A stretch of DNA of 5,151 bases from Pseudomonadota bacterium (GTDB lineage Bacteria > Pseudomonadota > Alphaproteobacteria > Rhizobiales > Beijerinckiaceae): NCBI GenBank assembly GCA_023422485.1, contig JAGTAM010000168.1:1-5151 (forward strand), read 5' to 3'. Positions 1 through 5,151 of this stretch are shown one piece after another. The notes beneath the pieces were generated by a model, which made no database searches, was not told the origin of the DNA, and was given only the letters and a program-made list of their open reading frames with translations. Positions within the stretch are counted from its first letter, which is position 1, and each line of letters starts with the position of its first letter. The position numbers and the translations under genes were made by a program.

Positions 1-1
1 G

Positions 2-1240
2 CGCAATCCGGGCGTGGTTCAGGAGGGCATCTTCGACACCTTCAAGCGCGTGACCGAGACCGGCCAACCCGCGACCGCGGAGCGCCGCTATGTCCACGAG
101 CAGTTCGACGGCTGGTTCTTCCAGTGCGCGGTCAAGCTCGGCGACGGAGTCGCCACCACCACCAAGGAGATCTCGGCCTGGAAGGCGGCGCAGGAGGAGG
201 TGCTCCGGCTCCGAGACGAGATCGCGCAGGCAGCCCTGCGCGAGAGCGAGGATCGCTTCCGCACCCTGGCGAGTCTGATCCCCGTCCTTCTGTGGCGCTC
301 GGACGAGAGCGGGCAGCAGAACGCGCTCAACGAGGCTTGGCTCGCCTATACCGGCCAGACCCTGCCGCAGTCACAGAACGGCGGCTGGCTCGAAGCGATC
401 CATCCGGACGATCGCGACGCGTCGCAGGAGGCCTTCCGCGTCGGGCGCGAGCAGCAGCGTCTGATCGAGGTCCAGCCGCGTATCCGCCGGCATGACGGGG
501 AATACCGCTGGTTCCTGGTGCGGCAGGCGCCGATCGTCGATGCCGAGGGGCATGTCACGCAGTGGATCGGCGCTGCCATGGACATTCACGAGCTGCACGA
601 TCTGCAGGAGCGTCAGGCCGTCCTCGTCGCCGAATTGCAGCACCGCACCCGCAACCTGCTCGGCGTCGTGCGCTCCATCGCTCACCAGACCATGGTGCAG
701 ACCGGCCCCACCGAGCGCTTCCGCGAGCAGTTCAACGACCGGCTGGCCGCCCTGTCGCGGGTTCAGGGCTTGCTGTCGCGCTCCGAGCAGGAGCCGATCA
801 CCCTGCGCACCCTGATCCGGACCGAGCTGGAAGCGCTCGGAGCCGGCGACTTCGCCGACCGCATCCACGTCGCCGGCCCGCCGGTGCGCCTGCGCAAGGC
901 GTCGGTGCAGACGCTCGCTCTCGCCATGCACGAACTGGCCACCAATGCCCGGAAGTACGGTGCGCTGACGACCGAGCACGGCCGCCTCTCGGTGACGTGG
1001 CGGGCGGATCGGAACGAGCAGGGGGGCGGGAACCTGCTGATCGAGTGGATCGAGGAGGGTATCAGCCGGCCGCGCGCGACATACGGCCCGATGCGGCGCG
1101 GCTACGGACGCGAACTGATCGAGCGGGCGATGCCCTACGCCCTCAACGCCAAGACCCGCTACGAACTCGGCGAGACGCGGCTGCTCTGCGCGATCGAACT
1201 GCCGCTGGGCGAGCGGTTTGGCGAGATGAGCACGGCGTGA
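2..1240 (+). CDS. PAS-domain HWE-family sensor histidine kinase (5' truncated by window)
   Basis: C-terminal part of a signalling histidine kinase that would autophosphorylate on His and pass the phosphate to a response regulator not present here. The frame is open to the window edge, and residues before the first GTG (position 14) continue a PAS-like fold, so the true start is upstream. Counting from that GTG: the end of a first PAS-like domain (about 1-53), a charged helical linker (55-80), a complete PAS domain (about 78-192, with the typical HPDDR and DGEYRWF stretches), a second linker, the H-box ELQHRTRNLLGVV with phospho-acceptor His210, the N-box MHELATNARKYGAL (305-318), and a W-x-E motif (Trp345, Glu347). 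The His in the N-box plus W-x-E define the HWE family. No membrane segment is visible, so the seen part is cytosolic. The stimulus is unknown. The nucleotide-binding tail lacks the usual GGP after W-x-E. The gene converges on fdh4B. Confidence 0.93.
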   Translation, partial: RNPGVVQEGIFDTFKRVTETGQPATAERRYVHEQFDGWFFQCAVKLGDGVATTTKEISAWKAAQEEVLRLRDEIAQAALRESEDRFRTLASLIPVLLWRSDESGQQNALNEAWLAYTGQTLPQSQNGGWLEAIHPDDRDASQEAFRVGREQQRLIEVQPRIRRHDGEYRWFLVRQAPIVDAEGHVTQWIGAAMDIHELHDLQERQAVLVAELQHRTRNLLGVVRSIAHQTMVQTGPTERFREQFNDRLAALSRVQGLLSRSEQEPITLRTLIRTELEALGAGDFADRIHVAGPPVRLRKASVQTLALAMHELATNARKYGALTTEHGRLSVTWRADRNEQGGGNLLIEWIEEGISRPRATYGPMRRGYGRELIERAMPYALNAKTRYELGETRLLCAIELPLGERFGEMSTA

Positions 1241-1245
1241 GGCCC

Positions 1246-1274
1246 GCTCTCGCCGGAGTTCAGGCGGCGAGCGC
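1246..1274. terminator. possible bidirectional hairpin between convergent genes
   Basis: The six bases CTCGCC at 1249-1254 are the reverse complement of GGCGAG at 1266-1271, with an 11-base loop. One mismatch further out, GC at 1246-1247 pairs with GC at 1273-1274. The hairpin sits in the 19-base gap between the kinase stop and the fdh4B stop and runs into the last fdh4B codons. There is no T-run on either strand, so it does not look like a classical intrinsic terminator. In DNA this GC-rich, such a stem can also arise by chance. Confidence 0.22.
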
Positions 1275-1562
1275 CGTCAGCATCGCGCTGCCCGTCTCGC
1301 TCGCCGCATAGCGGGTGCGCTGGGTGCGTCCTTCGCGGGCGATCACGGTGAGGAGGGATTGGCCGGAAAGACCCTCCACCGCGCGCAGCACCAGGGCGTG
1401 CTCGACGCCGAAAATGCGGGCGAAGCTGCGGCTGTCCGCGGCGAGGCCCAGATGCAGGCCGGCGAGGATGCCGGCCTCCAGCAGGCTCAGTTCCGGACGC
1501 AGGGCCGCGATCGTGTCGGTCGCGGCCAGGAAGGTCTCGGCGTCGGCGGCGGGCTCGCTCAC
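1260..1562 (-). CDS. fdh4B: small protein coupled to the formate dehydrogenase, probable Fdh4B
   Basis: A 100-residue protein whose GTG start shares four bases (GTGA, 1559-1562) with the TGA of the upstream oxidoreductase gene. This points to translational coupling and one operon. No other start fits, because the next Met is near the C-terminus, and no clear ribosome-binding site is visible, which suits re-initiation. In Methylorubrum extorquens the YdeP-like gene fdh4A is followed by a small gene fdh4B, and the two together are described as formate dehydrogenase 4. The symbol is given by that analogy, not by sequence search. The protein has an acidic N-terminal helix (about 1-22), helices at roughly 26-40 and 43-52, a helix at 53-65, and a basic segment REGRTQRTRYAASETG (76-91). 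That order resembles a winged helix-turn-helix with a wing. It has no cysteines, no signal peptide and no membrane segment, so it carries no Fe-S cluster. It could be an accessory subunit, a maturation factor or a regulator. Confidence 0.8.
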   Translation of the reverse strand: MSEPAADAETFLAATDTIAALRPELSLLEAGILAGLHLGLAADSRSFARIFGVEHALVLRAVEGLSGQSLLTVIAREGRTQRTRYAASETGSAMLTALAA

Positions 1563-3877
1563 GCGGCTTGGCCCACGTCATTCGCGGCGCGGGCGCGCAC
1601 CTGAACCAGCACCGACTTCGAGGTCGGCGTGTCCGAGAACTCCCCGAAGGCCGAGAGCGGCACCAGCACGTTGAGTTCCGGATAGTAGCCGGCGAGCGAA
1701 CCGCGCGGCATGTCGAAGGGCACGAGGCGGAAATCCTCCGCCACCCGCTCGATGCCGTCCTCGGCATGGACGCAGACGAGATCGACCCGCTCGCCCGCCC
1801 GCGCCTTCAGCTCGGCGAGGTCGTCGGGATGGGCGAACACGACACGGCGCTCGCCGTAGACGCCGCGGTAGCGGTCGTCGAGGCCGTAGATGGTGGTGTT
1901 GTACTGGTCGTGGCTGCGGAAGGTCTGGAGCACGAAGGTGTCGCCCTGCCGGCTCGCGCGCTGGTGCTCGGTCGCCACCGGCAGCGGGCCGCTGGAGAAG
2001 CCCGCCCGGCCGGTCTCCGTCTCGAACACCCGCTCGGCGGCGAGGTTGCGCAGCATGAAGCCGCGGGGACGGCGCACCCGCGTGTTGAAGCCGGCAAATC
2101 CCGGAATCGTCCGCTCGATGAGGTCGCGGATGAGGTCGTAATCGTCGGCGAGCGCGGCCCAGTCGATCCGCTCCGAACCCACCGTCGCCGCGGCCATGCC
2201 GGCGATGATGCCGATCTCCGAGCGCAGATGCGGGGAGGCCGGCTTGTTGATGCCCCCGGAGCCGTGGACCATGCTCATCGAATCCTCGACGGTCACGATC
2301 TGCACCTTGCCCCGGCTGTTGCGGTCGATCTCGGTGCGGCCGAGGCAGGGCAGCAGGTAGGCGACCCGGCCCGGCACGAGGTGCGAGTGGTTGAGCTTGG
2401 TCGCGATGTGGACGGTGAGCTCGCAGCCCGCCAGCGCCTTCTCCACCAACCGCGTGTCGGGCGTGGCGCGCACGAAATTACCGCCCAAGCCGATAAAGGC
2501 TTTGGCCGAGCCGTCGAGCATCGCGCCGATGGCGCCGAGCACGTTGTGGCCGTGCTTTCGCGGCATGGTGAGGCCGAACGCGCGGTCGAGCGCTTCGAGG
2601 AGCGCGGCCGGCGGCTTCTCGTTGATGCCGACGGTGCGGTCGCCCTGCACGTTGGAATGGCCCCGCACCGGGCACAGGCCCGCGCCCGGCCGGCCGATAT
2701 GGCCGCGCAGGAACAGCAGGTTGGCGATCTCGCGGATCGTCGCCACCGAGTGGCGGTGCTGGGTCACGCCCATCGCCCAGGTCGCGATCACCTTCTCGGC
2801 GCCGAGATAGACGTCGGCCGCGGTCTCGATCTCCTCGCGGGTCAGGCCCGATTGGTCGAGGATCGCCTCCCACGCCGTCGCCTCGACCGCGGCGCGGTAC
2901 TCCTCGAAGTCGCTGGTATGCGCGGCGATGAAGGCGTGGTCGAGGAGCGAGGGCTTGCCCGCCGCGAGCGCCGCCGCGTCGCGGGCGAAGACGGACTTGG
3001 CGATGCCGCGGAAGGCGGCCATGTCGCCGCCGGGCTTGGGCTGGTAATAGTGGCTGGCGATCGGGCGGCTCGCCCCGCGCAGCATCTCGACGCTGTTCTG
3101 CGGATCGGCGAAGCGCTCCAGCCCACGCTCGCGCACGGGATTGAGCACGACCACGCGCGCGCCCCGCTCGGCGGCCCGGCGCAGGTCGCCCAGCATGCGC
3201 GGATGGTTGGTACCGGGATTTTGCCCGACGACGAAGATCGCGTCCGCCCGCTCGAAGTCTTCGAGCAGCACCGTGCCCTTGCCGATGCCGATGGCCTGAG
3301 TCAGCGCGATGCCGCTCGCCTCGTGGCACATGTTCGAGCAATCGGGGAAGTTGTTGGTGCCGTAGGCGCGGGCGAAGAGCTGGTAGAGGAAGGCGGCCTC
3401 GTTGGAGGCGCGGCCGGAGGTGTAGAACTCGACGCGGTCGGGATGGTCGAGGCCGCGCAGGGTCGCGCCGATCTCGGCAAACGCCTCGTCCCATTCTACG
3501 GGGCGGTAGGTGTCCGTCTCCGCGTCGTAGCGCATCGGATGGGTGAGGCGGCCCTCGCTCTCCAGAGCGTAGTCGGTCCAACCCCGCAGCTCCGCGACCG
3601 GATGCTTGGCAAAGAAGCGCGGCGTCACGCGCTTGTCGGTGGCCTCCCACGAGACCGCCTTCACGCCGTTCTCGCAGAACTCGAATGACGAGCCGTGGGC
3701 CGGGTCGCCCCAGGCGCAGCCGGGGCAGTCGAAGCCGTCGGGCTGGTTGGCGCTGCGCAGGGCCCGCGCGCCGGAGAGTGGCGCGCGGCTGCCCAGCAGA
3801 AACTTGCCGCAGCTCTTCAGCGCGCCCCAGCCGCCCGCGGCGGAAGAGCGCTTCGGTAAGCCTTGCGAACGGTCCAT
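1559..3877 (-). CDS. fdh4A: FdhF/YdeP-family molybdopterin oxidoreductase, probable formate dehydrogenase 4 subunit A
   Basis: A cytoplasmic molybdenum (or tungsten) bis-MGD enzyme of the formate dehydrogenase-like YdeP branch, expected to oxidise formate to CO2. The electron acceptor cannot be read from the sequence. Its 772 residues match the family's usual 750-780. Features in order: a family-typical N-terminus (AAGGWGALKSCGKFLL, 14-29); a cysteine group Cys51-x2-Cys54 and Cys68 within FDCPGCAWGD...FEFCENG, the likely Fe-S site; Cys184-His185 in DCSNMCHEAS, which by hand alignment match Sec140-His141 of E. coli FdhF, so Cys replaces selenocysteine as metal ligand; Arg405 in PVRGHSNVQG, matching the substrate Arg of FdhF; and a C-terminal cofactor-binding domain (about 640-765) with FRSHDQYNTTIYGLDDRYRG. 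There is no twin-arginine signal. The ATG at 3877 was preferred over an in-frame ATG at 3985 because the extra 36 residues are Arg/Ser/Gly-rich and unlike the family. Neither start has a good ribosome-binding site. The gene is translationally coupled to fdh4B. Confidence 0.93.
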   Translation of the reverse strand: MDRSQGLPKRSSAAGGWGALKSCGKFLLGSRAPLSGARALRSANQPDGFDCPGCAWGDPAHGSSFEFCENGVKAVSWEATDKRVTPRFFAKHPVAELRGWTDYALESEGRLTHPMRYDAETDTYRPVEWDEAFAEIGATLRGLDHPDRVEFYTSGRASNEAAFLYQLFARAYGTNNFPDCSNMCHEASGIALTQAIGIGKGTVLLEDFERADAIFVVGQNPGTNHPRMLGDLRRAAERGARVVVLNPVRERGLERFADPQNSVEMLRGASRPIASHYYQPKPGGDMAAFRGIAKSVFARDAAALAAGKPSLLDHAFIAAHTSDFEEYRAAVEATAWEAILDQSGLTREEIETAADVYLGAEKVIATWAMGVTQHRHSVATIREIANLLFLRGHIGRPGAGLCPVRGHSNVQGDRTVGINEKPPAALLEALDRAFGLTMPRKHGHNVLGAIGAMLDGSAKAFIGLGGNFVRATPDTRLVEKALAGCELTVHIATKLNHSHLVPGRVAYLLPCLGRTEIDRNSRGKVQIVTVEDSMSMVHGSGGINKPASPHLRSEIGIIAGMAAATVGSERIDWAALADDYDLIRDLIERTIPGFAGFNTRVRRPRGFMLRNLAAERVFETETGRAGFSSGPLPVATEHQRASRQGDTFVLQTFRSHDQYNTTIYGLDDRYRGVYGERRVVFAHPDDLAELKARAGERVDLVCVHAEDGIERVAEDFRLVPFDMPRGSLAGYYPELNVLVPLSAFGEFSDTPTSKSVLVQVRARAANDVGQAA

Positions 3878-3985
3878 CCGAGAGCCCGGTCTTCGCGATG
3901 TGGGAGATGTTTCGGACGATCCGCGCCCGCCGTCTCGCCCCCTGGCGGGTGAGCGGTTTCGGATGCCTGGATCGAGACGTAACAT

Positions 3986-3999
3986 CTCGCAGATGCGAG
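3986..3999. promoter_or_regulatory. 6+6 palindrome in the fdh4A leader
   Basis: CTCGCA (3986-3991) and TGCGAG (3994-3999) are exact reverse complements separated by two bases. The element lies about 110 bases upstream of the chosen fdh4A ATG and directly next to the alternative upstream ATG at 3985-3983. A competing pairing, CATCT (3983-3987) with AGATG (3991-3995), overlaps it. It could be an operator half-site pair, an RNA hairpin in a long leader, or chance. The symmetry is directly visible but the role is inferred. Confidence 0.35.
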
Positions 4000-4056
4000 T
4001 GGATGCGTGGCCGTTGATGGGGGAGGTATTCGTGAGGCGCAGAGCAATTTAGCTCA

Positions 4057-4083
4057 ATTCCAGAAGGTGCCTATTTCTGGAAT
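4057..4083. promoter_or_regulatory. perfect 9-bp inverted repeat, candidate operator for fdh4A-fdh4B
   Basis: ATTCCAGAA (4057-4065) and TTCTGGAAT (4075-4083) are exact reverse complements around a 9-base spacer, so the half-site centres are 18 bases apart. This is close to two helical turns, the geometry expected for a dimeric regulator contacting one DNA face. GCTCAA occurs just outside each arm, in the same orientation (4052-4057 and 4085-4090). On the minus strand the hairpin is not followed by a T-run, which argues against a terminator. It lies about 180-205 bases upstream of the fdh4A ATG. The inverted repeat is certain and the regulatory role is inferred. I do not recognise the binding motif of a named regulator. 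Confidence 0.5.
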
Positions 4084-4104
4084 GGCTCAAGGGTTCATCC
4101 TGTC

Positions 4105-4115
4105 GAGAGCACGAA
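4105..4115. repeat. 11-bp direct repeat, copy 1
   Basis: GAGAGCACGAA, identical to a second copy at 4155-4165 in the same orientation, exactly 50 bases apart start to start. The sequence between the copies differs, so this is not a simple tandem duplication. It could be a pair of regulator sites upstream of fdh4A. A chance match is possible but unlikely within 60 bases. Confidence 0.5.
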
Positions 4116-4144
4116 GGAGCGGCGTGGAAATTTGATGCGTTGCA

Positions 4145-4177
4145 ACAAAATGCAGAGAGCACGAAACTGCATTGTGT
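4145..4177 (-). terminator. hairpin after pyrD, candidate intrinsic terminator
   Basis: On the minus strand ACACAATGCAG pairs with CTGCATTTTGT at ten of eleven positions, including a perfect inner 7-bp stem AATGCAG/CTGCATT, around an 11-base loop. It starts 30 bases after the pyrD stop, and the descending arm runs into a T-rich tail (TTTTGTTG). That position fits a pyrD terminator. The stem is AT-rich for this genome and the T-run is interrupted and partly inside the stem, so termination would be weak. The alternative is a protein-binding inverted repeat for fdh4A, since the loop contains the second copy of the 11-bp direct repeat. Confidence 0.4.
4155..4165. repeat. 11-bp direct repeat, copy 2
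   Basis: Second GAGAGCACGAA, matching 4105-4115. It nearly fills the loop of the hairpin at 4145-4177, giving this copy a symmetric frame (TGCAG on one side, CTGCA on the other) that the first copy lacks. Confidence 0.5.
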
Positions 4178-4207
4178 CCGCGCTCCGACGGTGGGCCGCG
4201 GGGCGGT

Positions 4208-5151
4208 TCACGCACCCCGCGCCAACTCGGCCGCATCCCGCCCGACGACCGGTTCGAGGCTCGTCCGTCCTTCCGCCCGCAGCCGCTGGCTCAGGCCGCG
4301 CTTGATCGTGCCGACCAGTCCCGGCCCCTCGTAGACGAGGGCGGAGTAGAGCTGGACCAGGCGGGCGCCGGCCCGGATCTTGGTCCAGGCGGCCTCGGCC
4401 GAATCGATCCCGCCGACGCCGACCAGGGGGATCCGGTCGCCGACGCGCAGATAGGTCTGCGCGAGAAGCCGCGTCGCCGGGCCGAAGAGCGGCCGGCCGG
4501 ACAGGCCGCCGGTCTCCTTCGCGACGGCGGCTTCCGTGAGGCTGGCGGGCCGCGCGATCGTGGTGTTCGAGACGACGAGGCCCTGAATGCCGCGCCGGAG
4601 CGCCGTCGCCGTCATGGCGTCGAGCCCTTCGAGGGCGATGTCGGGCGCGATCTTGAGCAGCACCGCGGCGCTCGATCCGCTTTCGTCGCGGGCGGCGACA
4701 ACGCGGGCGAGCAGATCGTCGAGGAAGGCTTCGCCCTGAAGGTCGCGCAGGCCCGGCGTGTTGGGCGAGGAGACGTTGACGGTGATGAAGGCGACGTGCG
4801 GCGCGAGCCGCGCGGTGCAGGCGACGTAGTCGGCGAGCCGGTCCTCCGATTCCTTGTTGGCCCCGATATTGACGCCGACGATGCCCTCCCGGCCGGCGCG
4901 GGCCCTGAGGCGGTCGGCCACCACGTCGAGTCCCTCGCTGTTGAGGCCGAAGCGGTTGATCACCGCGCGGTCGCCGGGGAGCCGGAACACCCGCGGGCGC
5001 GGATTGCCGGGCGGCGGCCGTGGCACCACGCCGCCGACTTCGACGAAGCCGAAGCCGAGACCCAGCAGCGCGTCGGCCACCCGCGCCCCCTTGTCGAACC
5101 CGGCGGCGAGGCCGACCGGGTTGGGGAAGCGGCGGCCGAACAGCTCGACGG
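4208..5151 (-). CDS. pyrD: dihydroorotate dehydrogenase (quinone), class 2 (5' truncated by window)
   Basis: Catalyses FMN-dependent oxidation of dihydroorotate to orotate, the fourth step of pyrimidine synthesis, passing electrons to ubiquinone at the inner membrane. The last 313 residues are present. The frame is open to the window edge, so roughly the first 45-50 residues, including the membrane-associating N-terminal helices of class 2, are missing. An in-frame GTG at 5080 is not the start, because the residues before it already read FPNPVGLAAGFDKG, a conserved family stretch. In visible numbering: NIGANK (94-99); VNVSSPNTPGLRDLQG (124-139) with Asn125, catalytic-base Ser128 and Asn130, matching E. 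coli Asn172, Ser175 and Asn177; LKIAPD with Lys166; SNTT (Asn195, Thr196); GLSGRPLFG; the phosphate-binding GVGGI (244-248); and YSALVYEGP (Tyr268, Ser269). The serine base marks class 2, since class 1 uses cysteine. All key residues are intact. It is separated from fdh4A by 330 bases and probably transcribed independently. Confidence 0.96.
   Translation of the reverse strand, partial: VELFGRRFPNPVGLAAGFDKGARVADALLGLGFGFVEVGGVVPRPPPGNPRPRVFRLPGDRAVINRFGLNSEGLDVVADRLRARAGREGIVGVNIGANKESEDRLADYVACTARLAPHVAFITVNVSSPNTPGLRDLQGEAFLDDLLARVVAARDESGSSAAVLLKIAPDIALEGLDAMTATALRRGIQGLVVSNTTIARPASLTEAAVAKETGGLSGRPLFGPATRLLAQTYLRVGDRIPLVGVGGIDSAEAAWTKIRAGARLVQLYSALVYEGPGLVGTIKRGLSQRLRAEGRTSLEPVVGRDAAELARGA

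Larger units (their letters stand above)
3878..4207. other. intergenic region upstream of fdh4A, downstream of pyrD
   Basis: A 330-base stretch with no convincing gene. The reading frames that cross it are Arg/Ser-rich, have no family resemblance and lack ribosome-binding sites. The part from about 4040 to 4175 is visibly richer in A and T than the flanking genes. It must hold the 3' end of the pyrD transcript and, most probably, the promoter and leader of fdh4A, both read on the minus strand. The individual repeats and palindromes are listed separately. I see no tRNA, known riboswitch or confident sigma-70 promoter. The nearest -35-like hexamer is TTGAGC on the minus strand (4057 to 4052), but no good -10 lies 16-19 bases from it. 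Confidence 0.7.

Noticed and set aside
371..979. A 202-residue minus-strand frame inside the histidine kinase
   Set aside because: It overlaps the conserved PAS and H-box coding region and its translation resembles no domain. It is a mirror of GC-rich codon use.
1568..3688. A 706-residue open frame on the plus strand, antisense to fdh4A
   Set aside because: Its translation is rich in Arg, Ala, Gly, Val, Glu and His with no family motif, and it lies opposite a strongly conserved enzyme. Long antisense frames of this kind are a by-product of codon bias in GC-rich genes.
3606..4052. A 148-residue plus-strand frame spanning the fdh4A 5' end and leader
   Set aside because: Half of it is antisense to conserved fdh4A codons, and the rest is Arg/Pro-rich with no recognisable motif or ribosome-binding site.
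4057..4083. The 9-bp inverted repeat as an intrinsic terminator for pyrD
   Set aside because: On the minus strand the stem is followed by TGAGCTAAATTGC with no T-run, and it lies more than 120 bases after the pyrD stop. An operator is the better reading.
4065..4085. A sigma-54 promoter around GGCACC on the minus strand before fdh4A
   Set aside because: The GG of the -24 element is present but there is no GC at the required 10-base spacing for the -12 element.
4140..4334. A 64-residue plus-strand frame across the pyrD 3' end
   Set aside because: More than half is antisense to pyrD, there is no ribosome-binding site, and the composition is Arg/Ser/Pro-rich.

Overview
The window is a stretch of GC-rich bacterial chromosome, most consistent with an alphaproteobacterium of the Methylobacterium/Methylorubrum type. 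Three things point that way: an HWE-family histidine kinase (a family typical of Rhizobiales and very numerous in Methylobacterium), a YdeP-type formate dehydrogenase paired with a small downstream gene (the arrangement of fdh4A-fdh4B in Methylorubrum extorquens), and a quinone-type dihydroorotate dehydrogenase. This assignment rests on recalled family knowledge and was not searched.

Layout: (1) Positions 2-1240, plus strand, hold the 3' part of a PAS-domain HWE sensor histidine kinase whose start lies upstream of the window. (2) Positions 1260-3877, minus strand, hold a two-gene unit. The first gene is a 772-residue molybdopterin oxidoreductase of the FdhF/YdeP family (probable fdh4A). Its TGA overlaps the GTG start of a 100-residue second gene (probable fdh4B). 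The kinase and fdh4B converge, with 19 bases between their stop codons. (3) Positions 3878-4207 are a non-coding leader, less GC-rich than the genes, that precedes fdh4A. It is dense in symmetric sequence: a perfect 9-bp inverted repeat, a 6+6 palindrome, a pair of 11-bp direct repeats, and a hairpin that could terminate pyrD. (4) Positions 4208-5151, minus strand, hold the C-terminal 313 residues of PyrD, cut off at the window edge.

How the genes relate: the fdh4A-fdh4B pair probably oxidises formate in the cytoplasm and is expressed from its own promoter in the 330-base leader. PyrD is a housekeeping pyrimidine-synthesis enzyme and the kinase is a signalling protein. Nothing in the sequence ties either of them to formate metabolism. 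The least explained parts of the window are the symmetric elements of the fdh4A leader and the winged-helix-like appearance of the small coupled protein. I see no RNA gene, mobile element, CRISPR array or clear signature of horizontal transfer.
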